DNA of 64,000 nt from Nemopilema nomurai (taxonomy: Eukaryota; Cnidaria; Scyphozoa; Rhizostomeae; Rhizostomatidae), in the NCBI GenBank assembly GCA_003864495.1, contig ML133454.1, positions 3,862,622-3,926,621 of the forward strand. The letters run 5' to 3'. This document shows positions 48,252 through 59,016 of this stretch, one piece after another. Numbering within the stretch: the first letter of the stretch is position 1; every line of letters begins with the position of its first letter. Made by a program: the position numbers and the translations under genes. Below the pieces are notes generated by a model. It did not search any database. It worked only from the letters and a program-made list of their open reading frames with translations, and was not told the DNA's origin.

Positions 48252-51200
48252 TTATCGTCCGTCTCTCTGTTTCGCATGTACAGGGTGTTCCCACATGGAT
48301 TCTGTCATCTCGTCAAACAGTTCTCGCCTCTTCCTCTCCCCGCTTCGCCGCCATTTCTCTCCTTCGCGTCTTTTTCGTCGCCGCTTTTTCTCCAGCAAAA
48401 CGTCGACTGCATTGGCTTCATCAGGAACGCATTCGTAGCAAATCTTTAAATACTTAAATACATCTCCGCAGGTATCGTCATCGAAGAAGATATTTGATGC
48501 CACTACCTCGCATGCCTTCGCGTTTCTGCAGTTGCCTGCAACTTTCTTGAAAGCGTTGTCATTGTTGCTTTCGCATGTTTTATCTGTTGATAGGCCCTTC
48601 GGCGCTTTCTCGCAAAGTTGACTGTCTTCGCGTCCCCAGAAAACTCTTTGGACTTTGATCATCTCGTATTCCTTGCATTCCAACCAGGCCTTTTCTCCTT
48701 CACAGACGTAGCTGCAATTCTGTAAGAATAATGATTGCCATTGTATGTTACGATATCTACAGCAGAATATTACTTACTATACACCATGTAAGAAATCCTG
48801 TTGCCTCAACCTTTATACACCATGTATTCTGGGTTGATCTTTATTGCCCATACTCAGCCGACCAACATCGACATTGGTGGTCTACATTTTGGGTGAGTAC
48901 TTTGCTCCACTTCGTCTATCACTTTTTGTTTTCTTCGTCTACATTTCTTATTTTCTTTCAGCGAATAAGGATTATAAAATAGTGTCTGTTCATGATTTGT
49001 AGTTATTTCAGGGAACAGAGTCGTTCTACTCACGGGCATTGACTGTATTGTTCCAATCTGCCCCGCAGTTCCTGGTGGCCCTGGGGGCCAGGACTTCCGC
49101 GTGGCCCAGGCAGACCCGGCTCACCTGCGCTTCCCATCTCGCCCTTCATTCCAGGCCATCCTGGTGGTCCCTGGGGCCCCTGTGTTCCCGATTCTCCGGC
49201 TGGACCTGTAATAATCAGGATATGTCATGGTAACGAGACCCTGATGCATCAGTCTGGTACTGTCAAAATGCGTTCACTTGCCGCAGTGATTTACAATAGC
49301 GATATACAATGATGATACTGCAAACGTATCGAACGCACTTGGCACTAAATATTTCAATAGAATACTTCTTGTTTTTAATTACCCTAGTTTTAATTCTTCT
49401 TGTTTATCTACTTAGCACGACCACGCTTAACCAAAATCTTTCATTCTTTCTTAGAATAACTCCCAGGCTGCCCTATAGGCGTCTATATGTCTCTATATCT
49501 CTATATCTATATGTATATGTATCTTTATATCTATATGTATCTATAGAGCAAATCTCTTTAGCAGTATAATTGTCTTCTCAGTATAATAAACAGTTTGTCA
49601 TTGACGCGATAACAGTTCATTGGGACACAACTCACCGATGGACCCCGCCTCGCCTGGTGGGCCAGGCACCCCGTTCATTCCAGGGAATCCTTGTTGTCCT
49701 GGTGTTCCTGGCCTTTCCAGCTGGTCCAGCTGGTCCCGGCCTGCCAGCCATGTTTGTGTAGAACAGCTTCAAGTTCTGTTCCAGAAGCTGGCTGACCATC
49801 AGATGCTCCAGGAAATCTTCGGTCACAATGTCACCTTCTTTCGGCCAAGCGTTTGGGTCCTTGAAAGTGAAATTTTTTCTTCTTTAATATTCAAAACTTG
49901 AAACGCTTACTTTTTGTTACGGAATTTCGCTTCCTTCAGAGACTCTATTGCTTTTAAGAGTATAATAGGAGTATTTCGTAAGACAGCTTTTGCAGTGGAC
50001 CCGGTTTAGATAGTCCTACTTCCATCGTAATGACGCGTTAACATTGCATGGGTTTCGTGCAATAGAAATATGACGTCATTCTCGTCCACTTACCGTAAAG
50101 CCTGCGTATTTCGGTTTGGGGTCTTCCTCGTCCTCCTCGTCCTGTGGTTGCAGCTCTTCGTGCTTTTGCGCCTTCGCAGCCTTGGCATGCTCCTTGCCCT
50201 TCTCAATTTGTCCTCGCTGTCCAGCCCCCTGCAGAACACTGGGCTTTGTCTCCTTCGTCTCTGCTTGTTCGGGCGTTTCCTCCGTTTCGTCGTCATCATC
50301 ATCTGTGTCGTATTTCTGATTGCCAGACGCATGATCTTCCTGTTTTGGCGCAGCAAGCCCAGAAGAACCCGATCCGCTTCCCGAATCATCTTCTGCTTCG
50401 GTCGTTTGTAAATTTGACTCCTGTGCATCATTTTCGACCTTTACCGTTCTTGCGTCTGGAGACTGTGAAGGCACCGTTACGTTTCCATGGTATTGACGAA
50501 TGTTGTTGATGATGTTCTGCGCCACGTGCGCCACCGCTTCCTGGACGACCGCGTTCCCGTGAGCAGCGACGTCTGTTAACTGTGCACTCTGTTGCGGCAC
50601 TGCTAGCGGGCGCGCCTTCGGTGCCTCTGGCTGCACAAATGGCAGCGCAAATGAGTGGTCCTGGGATCCTGAGCCTTCGCTTGAGTGGCCTGAGCTCTCT
50701 CCTGTTTCGCCCGACCCAGACCCAGAAGTCTCCTCGTCGTCGGATTCAAGGTTTGCACTCTTTTGCTCTGGTTGTTCCTTTTCAAGGTTGGGTGTCTCAG
50801 GCACCTTGCTGACGTATTCCCGTTGAACAGATGGATAATTGACTGGCTTCTGCTGCACTGAAGCGCTCGCTTGCGTAGGCTTCTTGGTACTCTCCGATTT
50901 GACGTTTATTTTCTCAGACGACGATGATTTTGACTTGGTAGGGCTGTCAACGTGAGCCTTAAGGAGGGCGTGGATGTGCTTGTCGATCTCGCTTCCCGAT
51001 CCACTCGCTTTGTTTCCGGACATAAAGTCAAATCCCTCTCCACTTTGCTCATCGTCGTCATCTCCGCTTCCTTCTTCGTCGATATTCAAAGGTCCTTCTG
51101 AGCCATAGTCGCCAGGAAGCAGTTCAGAGGCATACTCATCCCCACTACCAGATCCAGAGCCGGATCCATCCTTCACATGGCCTTTCTTGCTCTGCAATGT

Positions 51201-54200
51201 CGACTCGAATGACGATCCGATTGAGCTCTCGATCTGCATTTCGATGTTTCCTTTTGCGTGGTCATTTCCAGACCCCGAAGGTTCATCCTCATCGTCACTG
51301 CTTCCGTCGTCCAAGTAATCACCACCATACCCTCCGGGAAGGTTTCCATCACTTTCAGTTCCGTTGAATACCATTGTCCATGACTTGGCTTTTGGCGTGT
51401 TTGCTGCCTGTGGTTTTGGCGTCTGGCTTTTTTTCGTTGCCGTCACTTTTGCGCCTAGTGAGCTCATCAGGTCGCCCAGCTCATTTTCGCTGGCAGCTGC
51501 ATCACTCACTGAAATCGACTGCAGTTTTTGCAGGTCTTCTTCCGTGATGTCATCTCCTGTTGCGCCAGGCAGATTTTCATCATTCTCTTTCAGCTCTATC
51601 TTTGATGACGTCTTCAATAAATCCGCTCCTTCACCATACCCATCCAGTTTCGTACTTTTGCTGTTCTCATTCTTTTTTGCTGTTTGTTTTTTAACACTGG
51701 CTGGCGCTTGTACCTTGAGAATGCTTGCAGATTTCCCTTCTCTGTTAGCATTCGCCTGCTTGTTCACGTTCACTTGCTTGTTTGCGTTTGCCTGCGTGCT
51801 CAGATTTGCCTGCTTGTTCACGTTCGCTTGCTTGTTCGCGTTTGCCTGCTTGTTCACGTTCGCTTGCTTGTTCACGTTTGCTTGCTTGCTCGCGTTTGCT
51901 TGCTTGTTCGCGCCTGCTTGCTTGTTCGCATCTGCCTGCTTGTTTACGTTTGCCTGTTTGTTTGCGTTTGCCTGCTTGCTCAGATTTGCCTGCTTGTTCA
52001 CGTTCGCTTGCTTGTTCACGTTCGCTTGCTTGTTCGCGTTTGCCTGCTTATTCGGGTTCGCTTGCTTGTTCACGTTCGCTTGCTTGTTTGCGTTTGCCTG
52101 CGTGCTCAGATTTGCCTGCTTGTTCACGTTTGCTTGCTTGCTCGCGTTTGCTTGCTTGTTCGCGCCTGCTTGCTTGTTCGCATCTGCCTGCTTGTTTACG
52201 TTTGCCTGTTTGTTTGTGATGGCCTGCTTATTCACGTTCGCTTGCTTATTCACGTTCGCTTGCTTTGTCACAACATTCACTTGCTTGTTAGCGTTTGCTG
52301 GCTTGTTTACGTCCGCCTGTTTGTTTATGTTGCCGAGCTTGGTGGCCTGTGCCTGTGCGGCTGCCGGGCTCTTGGCCTTCTGTTCCTTTGCGGATGCCGG
52401 GGTGTTCGCCTGCTGTTGTTGACTGTAAGCATTCTGTTCCACTTGCTTAGCGTACTGTGCTTGCGTTGCTGGCTGTGGATATGCCGTCTGTTGAACCTTC
52501 TGAGCTTGGACCACTGGCTTCTGAGCTGTTGTAACTTTGGCGCTGGATGCTGCCGCATTTCCTGCTTTCGAAGCTGGCTTCTCTGCCACTTTTTGGGTGT
52601 TGGCTGGTGCCTTTCCTACACTAGCGGCCTTGCCATTTGGCTTCACTGCTGCCTGTTCGTACTGCTGTGGCTGAGCTGCTGTTGTGATCCCTTTGTTTTG
52701 ATTTGCACTGAGGTTTGACTGCTGCTGGGCTCCTGCGCCCTGGCTGAACACTTGCTGTTGTTGCGTCATCTTCTGTTTGGGTTTTTTATTTCCCTGTGGT
52801 TGCTGCTGTTGAGTGGATTGAGATGTTGACTTTGCGGGCTGTTGATTGGTGGGCTCTTGCAGCGGTGAAGCAGTTTCTGATTTCGTTGCTTGCTGAGGCA
52901 TTCTGTTTGCTGCAGAATTCGCATAGGAGCCAGCCATGGTCTGTTGCAAGTTTGTTGCTGGCTCTTGATAAGCAGCCCCAGCCTGCTGTTGATGCTGTTG
53001 CGTATTCTGCTTTGTCTTCACTTTCTTGCCTTCTTGTTGTTTTTTGTCTTCATTGGTCTTTTCCACCTCTTCTCGGTTCACTTCTGCTGCTACCGCCCTC
53101 TCCACGCTGTCTCCGGATCCCGACCCAGACTCTGGCGTTACTTCAAGGCTGGAGCCAGATGACTCGTCGTCCTCTTCCATTGATGACAGAAAGGCAGCTT
53201 CGTTTGCTGACAGACTCGCGGCCTTTGCGATCGGTTTGGCTTCCTGTTTCGGCTTGACCGCCTTCGCAGTGTCTTCTGTTTGTTGCTCTAGACTTCCTGA
53301 GCCCGACCCTGAACCTGATCCAGACGAGCGCACAACGTTTTCTTGGTCACTCTCGGAATCCATGTCTTCTACAATTTCCTCTGCTGTCATTAGCTCTTCG
53401 CTCTTCTTCTTTATGCCAGTCCGCTTCTCAGCTTTTGCTGTTTGCTGCTTCGCGGCCTCGCTTGAGACTGGGTTCATGTTTGCCTGTGTCTGGTTCGCCA
53501 GTTGTGGGTAGGTTTCGTTCACGTGACTGAAGTACTTTGCTGTTGGTGTCATTTTCGCGTCATTGCTCGTTGGTACTGTCGTGTAATTCTTTTGCAGTGG
53601 TTTCTGCTCAAACATAACCACATCAGACTTGTCTTCTGGCTGAGCTGCTGTCCCATTGGTGACTGTCTCTGCTAATTGCGCCTTCCCAGAAACTGCTGTC
53701 TCCGTCCTCTGCGTATCCGCACTTATCTTCTTTGCATCCTCTGCGGGCACTGTTTCAGCCAGCTTAGCAGGCGCAGGTGCAGTAGCTGCTGCGGAGGTGT
53801 AGCTTGGTATCGCAGGGGTAGCGCTAGGGGTCTGCGCATGCGCACTGCTGCCTGTGTCATTGAGTTGGTTTACGCTTGATGTTTCGTTCTGACTTGCGTC
53901 GGCGGTGGCATTTACCCCTCTTTCTATCGGCCAAACTGCCTCTGTTGTGTTGCCATAATTCTCGCTTTCGGATGACGTAGAATTCGAGGTACCATTGTTT
54001 TGCTGGCCCTGTCCATCTCCTACAGTGCCGTTTTGTGACTCTTGTGGCACTACAGTGGCACTTCCTGTATTGTTCACAACACTTTTTGTAGCTTCCACTT
54101 CCTGCCTCATCTCCGGTCCGCTGGCGGCATCGGCCAGCTTCTTCGTCTCTGGATATTTGAAATCATCAGTTTTGGTAGCTTGGTTTGCCTCCTGCTGCGC

Positions 54201-54797
54201 TGATTTGATGTCGATTTGGTCGCTGGCGTTGGCAATGTTACCTCGTTTGTCCTGCGCCTCTTCGTCATCCCCTGAAGCCGACCCATCGTCGCTGTCTCCA
54301 GAGACCGTGGTGACGTCATCGTTTTTCTCGGCATCACTCGTGTCGCCCTTGATCCTTTCTCCCCCACCACTGCCCTCTTCTGCTGTGCCCTCTTCTGCTG
54401 TGCCCTCTTCTGCTGTGCCTTCTTCTGCTGTGCCCTCTTCTGTTGTGCCCTCTGTTGCGTCACTTTCGATGTCCTTCTCTTCCGACCTTCGAATCCTACT
54501 TCGTCGGAATCGGGCGAACTCGTGGTCAGCTTGCCGCATCGGCAGTTCAGAGGAATCCGGTGTTATTGCGTTCAAAATTTCTTCCAGATCGAAAGCTTCT
54601 GCCATCTCGGCATTAACGATTATCTGCGAAAAGATTGAATGCGTTTCTTATGATTGGTTTTTCGTCAATCATGAACTTTATGCTATTTATCAGTAATTGT
54701 GTATTATTTCAAACGAAGTTATGAACTTCTAACTTACCAATCCTAGTGCAAAAAGCATTGTCGGCCATAGACCGAGCATGAGTCGTGCACGTCTCAT
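48252..54797 (-). CDS. Large secreted Ser-Gly-rich, repeat-containing protein with collagen segment and C-terminal SUEL lectin domain (nematogalectin-like)
   Basis: Exons: 54797-54738 (20-codon signal-peptide exon), 54623-50094 (1510 codons), 49859-49636, 49205-49034, 48719-48252. Order of parts: hydrophobic signal peptide ending near IIVNA (residue 25); basic cleavage-like site RFRRSRIRR at 58-66; GTAEE pentapeptide repeats; a long acidic region with many SGSG runs in D/E context, the pattern of glycosaminoglycan attachment; Gln-rich low complexity; a KQANVN-type hexapeptide array (about 780-979); more acidic SGSG; a short helical stretch ([19 protein letters not shown]); Gly-X-Y collagen triplets across exons 3 and 4; a SUEL/Gal_Lectin domain in exon 5 ([26 protein letters not shown]); a very basic tail. 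Collagen plus SUEL lectin is the nematogalectin layout of cnidarian nematocysts; the giant proteoglycan-like N-terminal part is not something I know from that family. In exon 3 a one-base excess near 49700 and in exon 4 an apparent one-base loss near 49080 disturb the Gly-X-Y frame. Confidence 0.8.
49488..49548. repeat. TATATCTA-type microsatellite in an intron of the large lectin gene
   Basis: Short degenerate run of TCTATATCTATATGTATATG-like units in the intron between the two collagen exons. No other function is apparent. Confidence 0.8.
51738..52340 (-). repeat. 18-bp coding minisatellite (KQANVN-type hexapeptide array)
   Basis: About 30 copies of an 18-base unit inside exon 2 of the large lectin gene, translated on the minus strand as variants of KQANVN (positions 3-6 vary: ANVN, ANAN, ADAN, AGAN, ANAS, ANLS, ANPN). 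The block [18 protein letters not shown] occurs twice, so segments of several units have been duplicated together. The array is Lys/Gln/Asn/Ala-rich, has no acidic charge apart from rare Asp, and separates two acidic Ser-Gly regions. Confidence 0.95.
54375..54450 (-). repeat. 15-bp coding repeat (EEGTA pentapeptides)
   Basis: Five tandem units of about 15 bases (CTCTTCTGCTGTGCC on the plus strand), encoding [10 protein letters not shown] near the N-terminus of the large lectin protein. The unit length preserves the frame. Confidence 0.9.
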
Positions 54798-57700
54798 CTG
54801 GAAGAAAAGAGCAATTTTTAATCATCAAAGCATGTCCTTTTCTTTTAAGCAAAGAAGGTGTATGCTTTATATTAGGCTAGTTCATTTGCTTTCCAGTTGA
54901 GGGTATCAGAGAATTATCAGTTAGTCGATAAAAGTGAGATAATTCTAGACCGGTTTTGATTTTGGGAACCAGTAGTTTTTCTAGTATCACTTTGCAAAGC
55001 GAAGCTATGCTCTTGCTATTTCTTAGCTACCAATATGCTTTACGTTCAGTTTAGGCCACTTTACACTTTTCGTTTGCTTTTTTCAATATCTTTCTGCAAG
55101 AATGATGCCAGTTCTGTTGGTCTTGGCATCAAACTCTTTGTCGTCTGCGAAAAGCATGTCAGTGTAATTTGCACAGAATCGTTGCACGCAGTCCCTCGTG
55201 GTTTTGTATCAACCACTCCAGTGATGAATGTTCTCCTCTGTTGCTCCCAATGACAAAACCATCTATTTGCATTTTTCTTAACGTATTTGCGTGTGACATT
55301 TTCTAGTTTCGCGCATAATAGAAGTCTGTAAGGAGGCGTGATTATTATGTTTTTTAATTGCAGGATGCATTCCCTTACCGTGATTTGAAGATGGAGTGCC
55401 TTCTTCACAAAGGTAATCATAAAGTAGTCAGTAAAGTCGAATATATCCTAAAGGATTCGCTGTGATGTCAATTCAATCATTGATTTTTATACTCGACATT
55501 TGCTTTGTGTTACGGTTTATTCTCGAGCCATCGCTGCATCACGGCAGAGGGGGTAGCAGCACTCACTAAAGCCTTTTTTCTAATGAACTGTGAAAATTCC
55601 AACCTTTGGTATAGGCTTCTAGCACCGTTGTTGAGTTTGCAGATATTCACCTGGCTCAAGCCTACAATGGCTAAAATATACCAACCACTACAGCCAGCCT
55701 AAAACACACGAATCAGCACAGAAAGGGAATTTATGTGCATGGGCCCAGCATCTTTCTAATGAGCCCGCAATCATTTTTTGCAATATCACATTAGAGTACA
55801 TTCTTACTTCTTTTGAAACACAACGGTAAAGAGTGATGGGCCGCGTTGAAATGATTAATTTTTATTTAGAATTGTGAGTGTTGTGCAGTGGCCTAGTAAA
55901 ATACTGCTTGATATTAGAACCCTGAGCATGTCTGACGTTCATTCTCCTTGATTTTCGATGAATGTAACTTGCGAGAATGCTTCGTGCTTATTCTCTTTGA
56001 TTTGCGATTAAAATGTCTCAAAGAAATACTTCGTTCTGTTTCCCCTTGACTCTTCTCAATGCACATATACCTAAACTCCTCTTTGTAGATGAACATGTGA
56101 CAGACATGCGATACTTGACTTACCTCTATCTTTGTTGCTCTTTTCGCTCTTTTACTGCATCTGTGCTCCAATGTTTAATATTCCAATATTCCAACAGTAA
56201 TTAATGATCAATCCGGTATAACGGCAATGTTTTGCAAGAACTCTTTCACGAGAAATCTCCAGATAATAAAAATATATAATTTGTGCAATAAAATTGTGTT
56301 ATTTTAGTTGGATGTTTAGATTTGGAAGGCAGGGCTCGGCTAGGTCATAGTTCATTCTCAAGCAATGAGAACATTGCTGCACAACTCAGCTGTTTGACTT
56401 CTCTGAATTAACTCAAAGGAATCGCGCCTCGCTCTCTTACTCGCATCACCGACTCCATTCAACGCGTGCAGCCATGCGTGTCCACCGCCAATCCATCCCG
56501 TACACGTTAATGATTGGTCCTTAGAACCAGCCACTACCTGCCCCTGGGGCTGCTTCCTTCCCCTAGGCCTTCCGCTTTTCGGCGATTTGCCGAGGTATCA
56601 AAGGACATGCAGATCTAGGTCATCTTTTGCATTATAATTTGTTTTGTGATGCGTATTCTATAACTTGCCACTTGTTCTCAAGTGTGAACGCCATATTTTG
56701 TGGACATTAAGATATTCTTCAAATCAAGATGATTCTTGCTTCAGTCATGAAAGCCTTTACGACAATGCTACTGCTTTTTTCTAGAGATTCGATTGTTAGC
56801 ATGAGCAGGGCTTTTCAATCGACAGTTGTAACAGTTGCTGATATGCATTTGCTTTTGCGGCTTTCACATACATGCAAGGGGGTCGCAGAAACCGTTTAAG
56901 AATTTGCCAAATTATACCCTCCCTATAGGTTCCTTTCAAATGTTTCCTCATAGCATTAATAGCCAGGTCTTGCAATCAACATGACGTTTATTTGAATTTC
57001 GAAATTTGTAAAGCAAACGTTGCTTTTCTCTATTTTGCTAACTTCTAAATTTATAATGTTCAAGAAATGAAAGGAGCGTTCAAAAGGCACTACTATATAT
57101 CCCTGGCTAGCGCCGCCCTGAAGCAGCACTCTCGATTCATAGGCGCCCTGTGTTATGTAATTTTTAAGGTTATGTACTGTGCAGCAAACTGAAATAACTT
57201 GGTGATAAGAAAGCAAGTTAGTTACCCAATCATGCATTTTAATTCGTCCTGTTTAGCTTCTGCCTTTCATTTATGGAGTTAACCATTTTCAGAATAGAAA
57301 CCACTCACTTTAAACAAGCAATATATTGCCACTCCATCTAAGCAGTAAACCAAGACCAGGCAAAGCATGCCAAAAAATTGATCTGAATTACCCTCCTCCT
57401 TTCTCGCAGGCCTTTAAGAGTTGCGCAGTTTTGATGTTTGTTTTTTCTGTTCAACTTGCTTTTCATGTGACTTAAAAGTTGTTGCTGTGTATTTCCCAAA
57501 TTTAAAGATTTGCTTCTCCATATCGGACCCGTCATTCGAAAGTTACTCTCTTTTTCTCGAGTCGCAGATTTCATTTAGAAGGCTCGTTAGATTTTTTAGG
57601 ACAATGTACCTCTTGCCATTATTAATTGTTAGTACAAATCAGTGAAGCAATATTTAGAAGCAAAACTAATATAGCAAAAATAAATGGATGCGAGAGGATC

Positions 57701-58345
57701 GATTAATAGACATTGTATATAAGTAGTCAACTCCATTTTTTTATGAAACGATAATCAAAAGAGAATTTGTTTAAGCATTGCTGAATTTCATTCATTTTTT
57801 CTAAAAAGCGTATAAAAATAGTTATGTCAATATCCAATAGTGTCAGTTACGAGTTATGTTATAATATTGTGTCACTGTGTCACACGTAGCAGCCCATTGA
57901 CGATCTGTCTAGACAGCAACATGTTGATCGCCCTGTTTTTCGTTGTGACGTCATAGTTTTCATATGAAAATATCTCTTCAAATACGCTCCTTCACCATCG
58001 CAGCTACATTGCTAATATCCATCGCCACCTGGAGTTTTGCAAGTTTTTCATAAGCACGGCTCGGAATAGAGTCATTTGGGTCCGTGCGATTTGTAGCCAC
58101 AAAATCTTTATTGATACTGCCATCTTTATTGATACTGCCATCTTTATTGATACTGCCATCTTTATTGATACTGCTACGTTGGAAAGAATTTTGAATTCGC
58201 GCCCATGCGCCTTACTAAACTTTCTTCATCATTCGAATGGTAATCATGTAGTATGAGGGCTGGTTACTACTTCGTAGGATAGTCAGGGCTTCATATCGAA
58301 TAGGATCTTTGAACGTAATATAATTGAACGTCGAATCTTTGCAGT
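54798..58345. other. Intergenic region between the first and second lectin genes
   Basis: About 3.5 kb. It should contain the promoter of the large lectin gene just above 54797. The open frames in it lack domains and splice signals. Near 58104-58175 there is a four-copy 18-bp repeat, listed separately. Confidence 0.4.
58104..58175. repeat. Four-copy 18-bp tandem repeat
   Basis: ATCTTTATTGATACTGCC occurs four times head to tail, the last copy ending in CT instead of CC. It lies about 170 bp past the stop codon of the single-exon lectin gene, in its 3' flank or UTR. Confidence 0.9.
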
Positions 58346-58810
58346 CTAATTGAGCTTCTTGCCTTTTCTTCGTAATTTCCCGATCAGTGACTTCTTCATC
58401 CCCGTCATATGCCGGCATTCGTAATTTACTCGAAGGTATTTTAACACGTTGGGACAAAGCTCGGTATCGAAGACGACGGTTGTAGCTGGAATCCTGCAAG
58501 ACTCAATCCCGTGACACAACTCTTTCACCTTCAACTTCGCATAGTCCTTCTGAACTGGTTTGCACATTTCCTTATAGCTCTTTACTTGCAAGGGCTGCCC
58601 TGGTTGGCACGTCGTGACGTCATCTCGTCCCCAGAACGCGTCAACTATGCGGATCCCTTCGTAATTAGGACAGTTTATATCGACATAGTCTCCTTCGCAA
58701 GCCAAACCAACGGATTCTGGCATTTTGACCCAATTGGTGAGCTTCTTTTGGTGAGCAAATGTGCCTGCTATAATCCCTAGTGCCATCACTAGGACGCTGT
58801 GCGGCACCAT
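58346..58810 (-). CDS. Small secreted SUEL-type lectin, single exon, 154 residues
   Basis: Signal peptide of about 19 residues (MVPHSVLVMALGIIAGTFA) followed by a short linker and one SUEL/Gal_Lectin domain, about residues 38-132. Eight cysteines (38, 47, 68, 83, 99, 105, 119, 132) match the four-disulfide pattern of the family. The segment DAFWGRDD replaces the usual YGR sugar-contact motif, and FDTELCPNVLKYL corresponds to the DPC-G-KYL region of rhamnose/galactose-binding lectins. The tail is basic (GKLRRKGKK). The ATG at 58810 has A at -3 and G at +4. Unlike its neighbours it has no intron in the coding region. Its likely product is an extracellular carbohydrate-binding protein; the sugar is unknown. 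A 14-bp minisatellite begins 7 bp upstream of the ATG. Confidence 0.85.
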   Translation of the reverse strand: MVPHSVLVMALGIIAGTFAHQKKLTNWVKMPESVGLACEGDYVDINCPNYEGIRIVDAFWGRDDVTTCQPGQPLQVKSYKEMCKPVQKDYAKLKVKELCHGIESCRIPATTVVFDTELCPNVLKYLRVNYECRHMTGMKKSLIGKLRRKGKKLN

Positions 58811-58816
58811 TCTGCG

Positions 58817-59016
58817 CTCTTCACTCCTTGCTCTTCACTCCTTGCTCTTCACTCCTTGCTCTTCACTCCTTGCTCTTCACTCCTTGCTCTTCACTCCTTG
58901 CTCTTCACTCCTTGCTCTTCACTCCTTGCTCTTCACTCCTTGCTCTTCACTCCTTGCTCTTCACTCCTTGCTCTTCACTCCTTGCTCTTCACTCCTTTCT
59001 CTTCACTCCTTGCTCT
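58817..59016. repeat. 14-bp minisatellite abutting the lectin start codon
   Basis: About 14 copies of CTCTTCACTCCTTG, nearly perfect, starting 7 bp 5' of the ATG of the minus-strand lectin gene. On the sense strand of that gene it is purine-rich (CAAGGAGTGAAGAG). It must be part of the 5' UTR, the promoter or both. Plus-strand open frames through it are artefacts. Confidence 0.95.

Noticed and set aside
51364..52718. Plus-strand frames of about 350 codons rich in Cys, Leu and Phe opposite the large lectin gene
   Set aside because: They are antisense shadows of the repetitive exon 2; they lack a domain, and the minus-strand frame is far longer and continuous with signal-peptide and collagen exons.
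55061..55420. A 119-codon minus-strand frame
   Set aside because: Composition and lack of any motif or splice signals do not support a gene.
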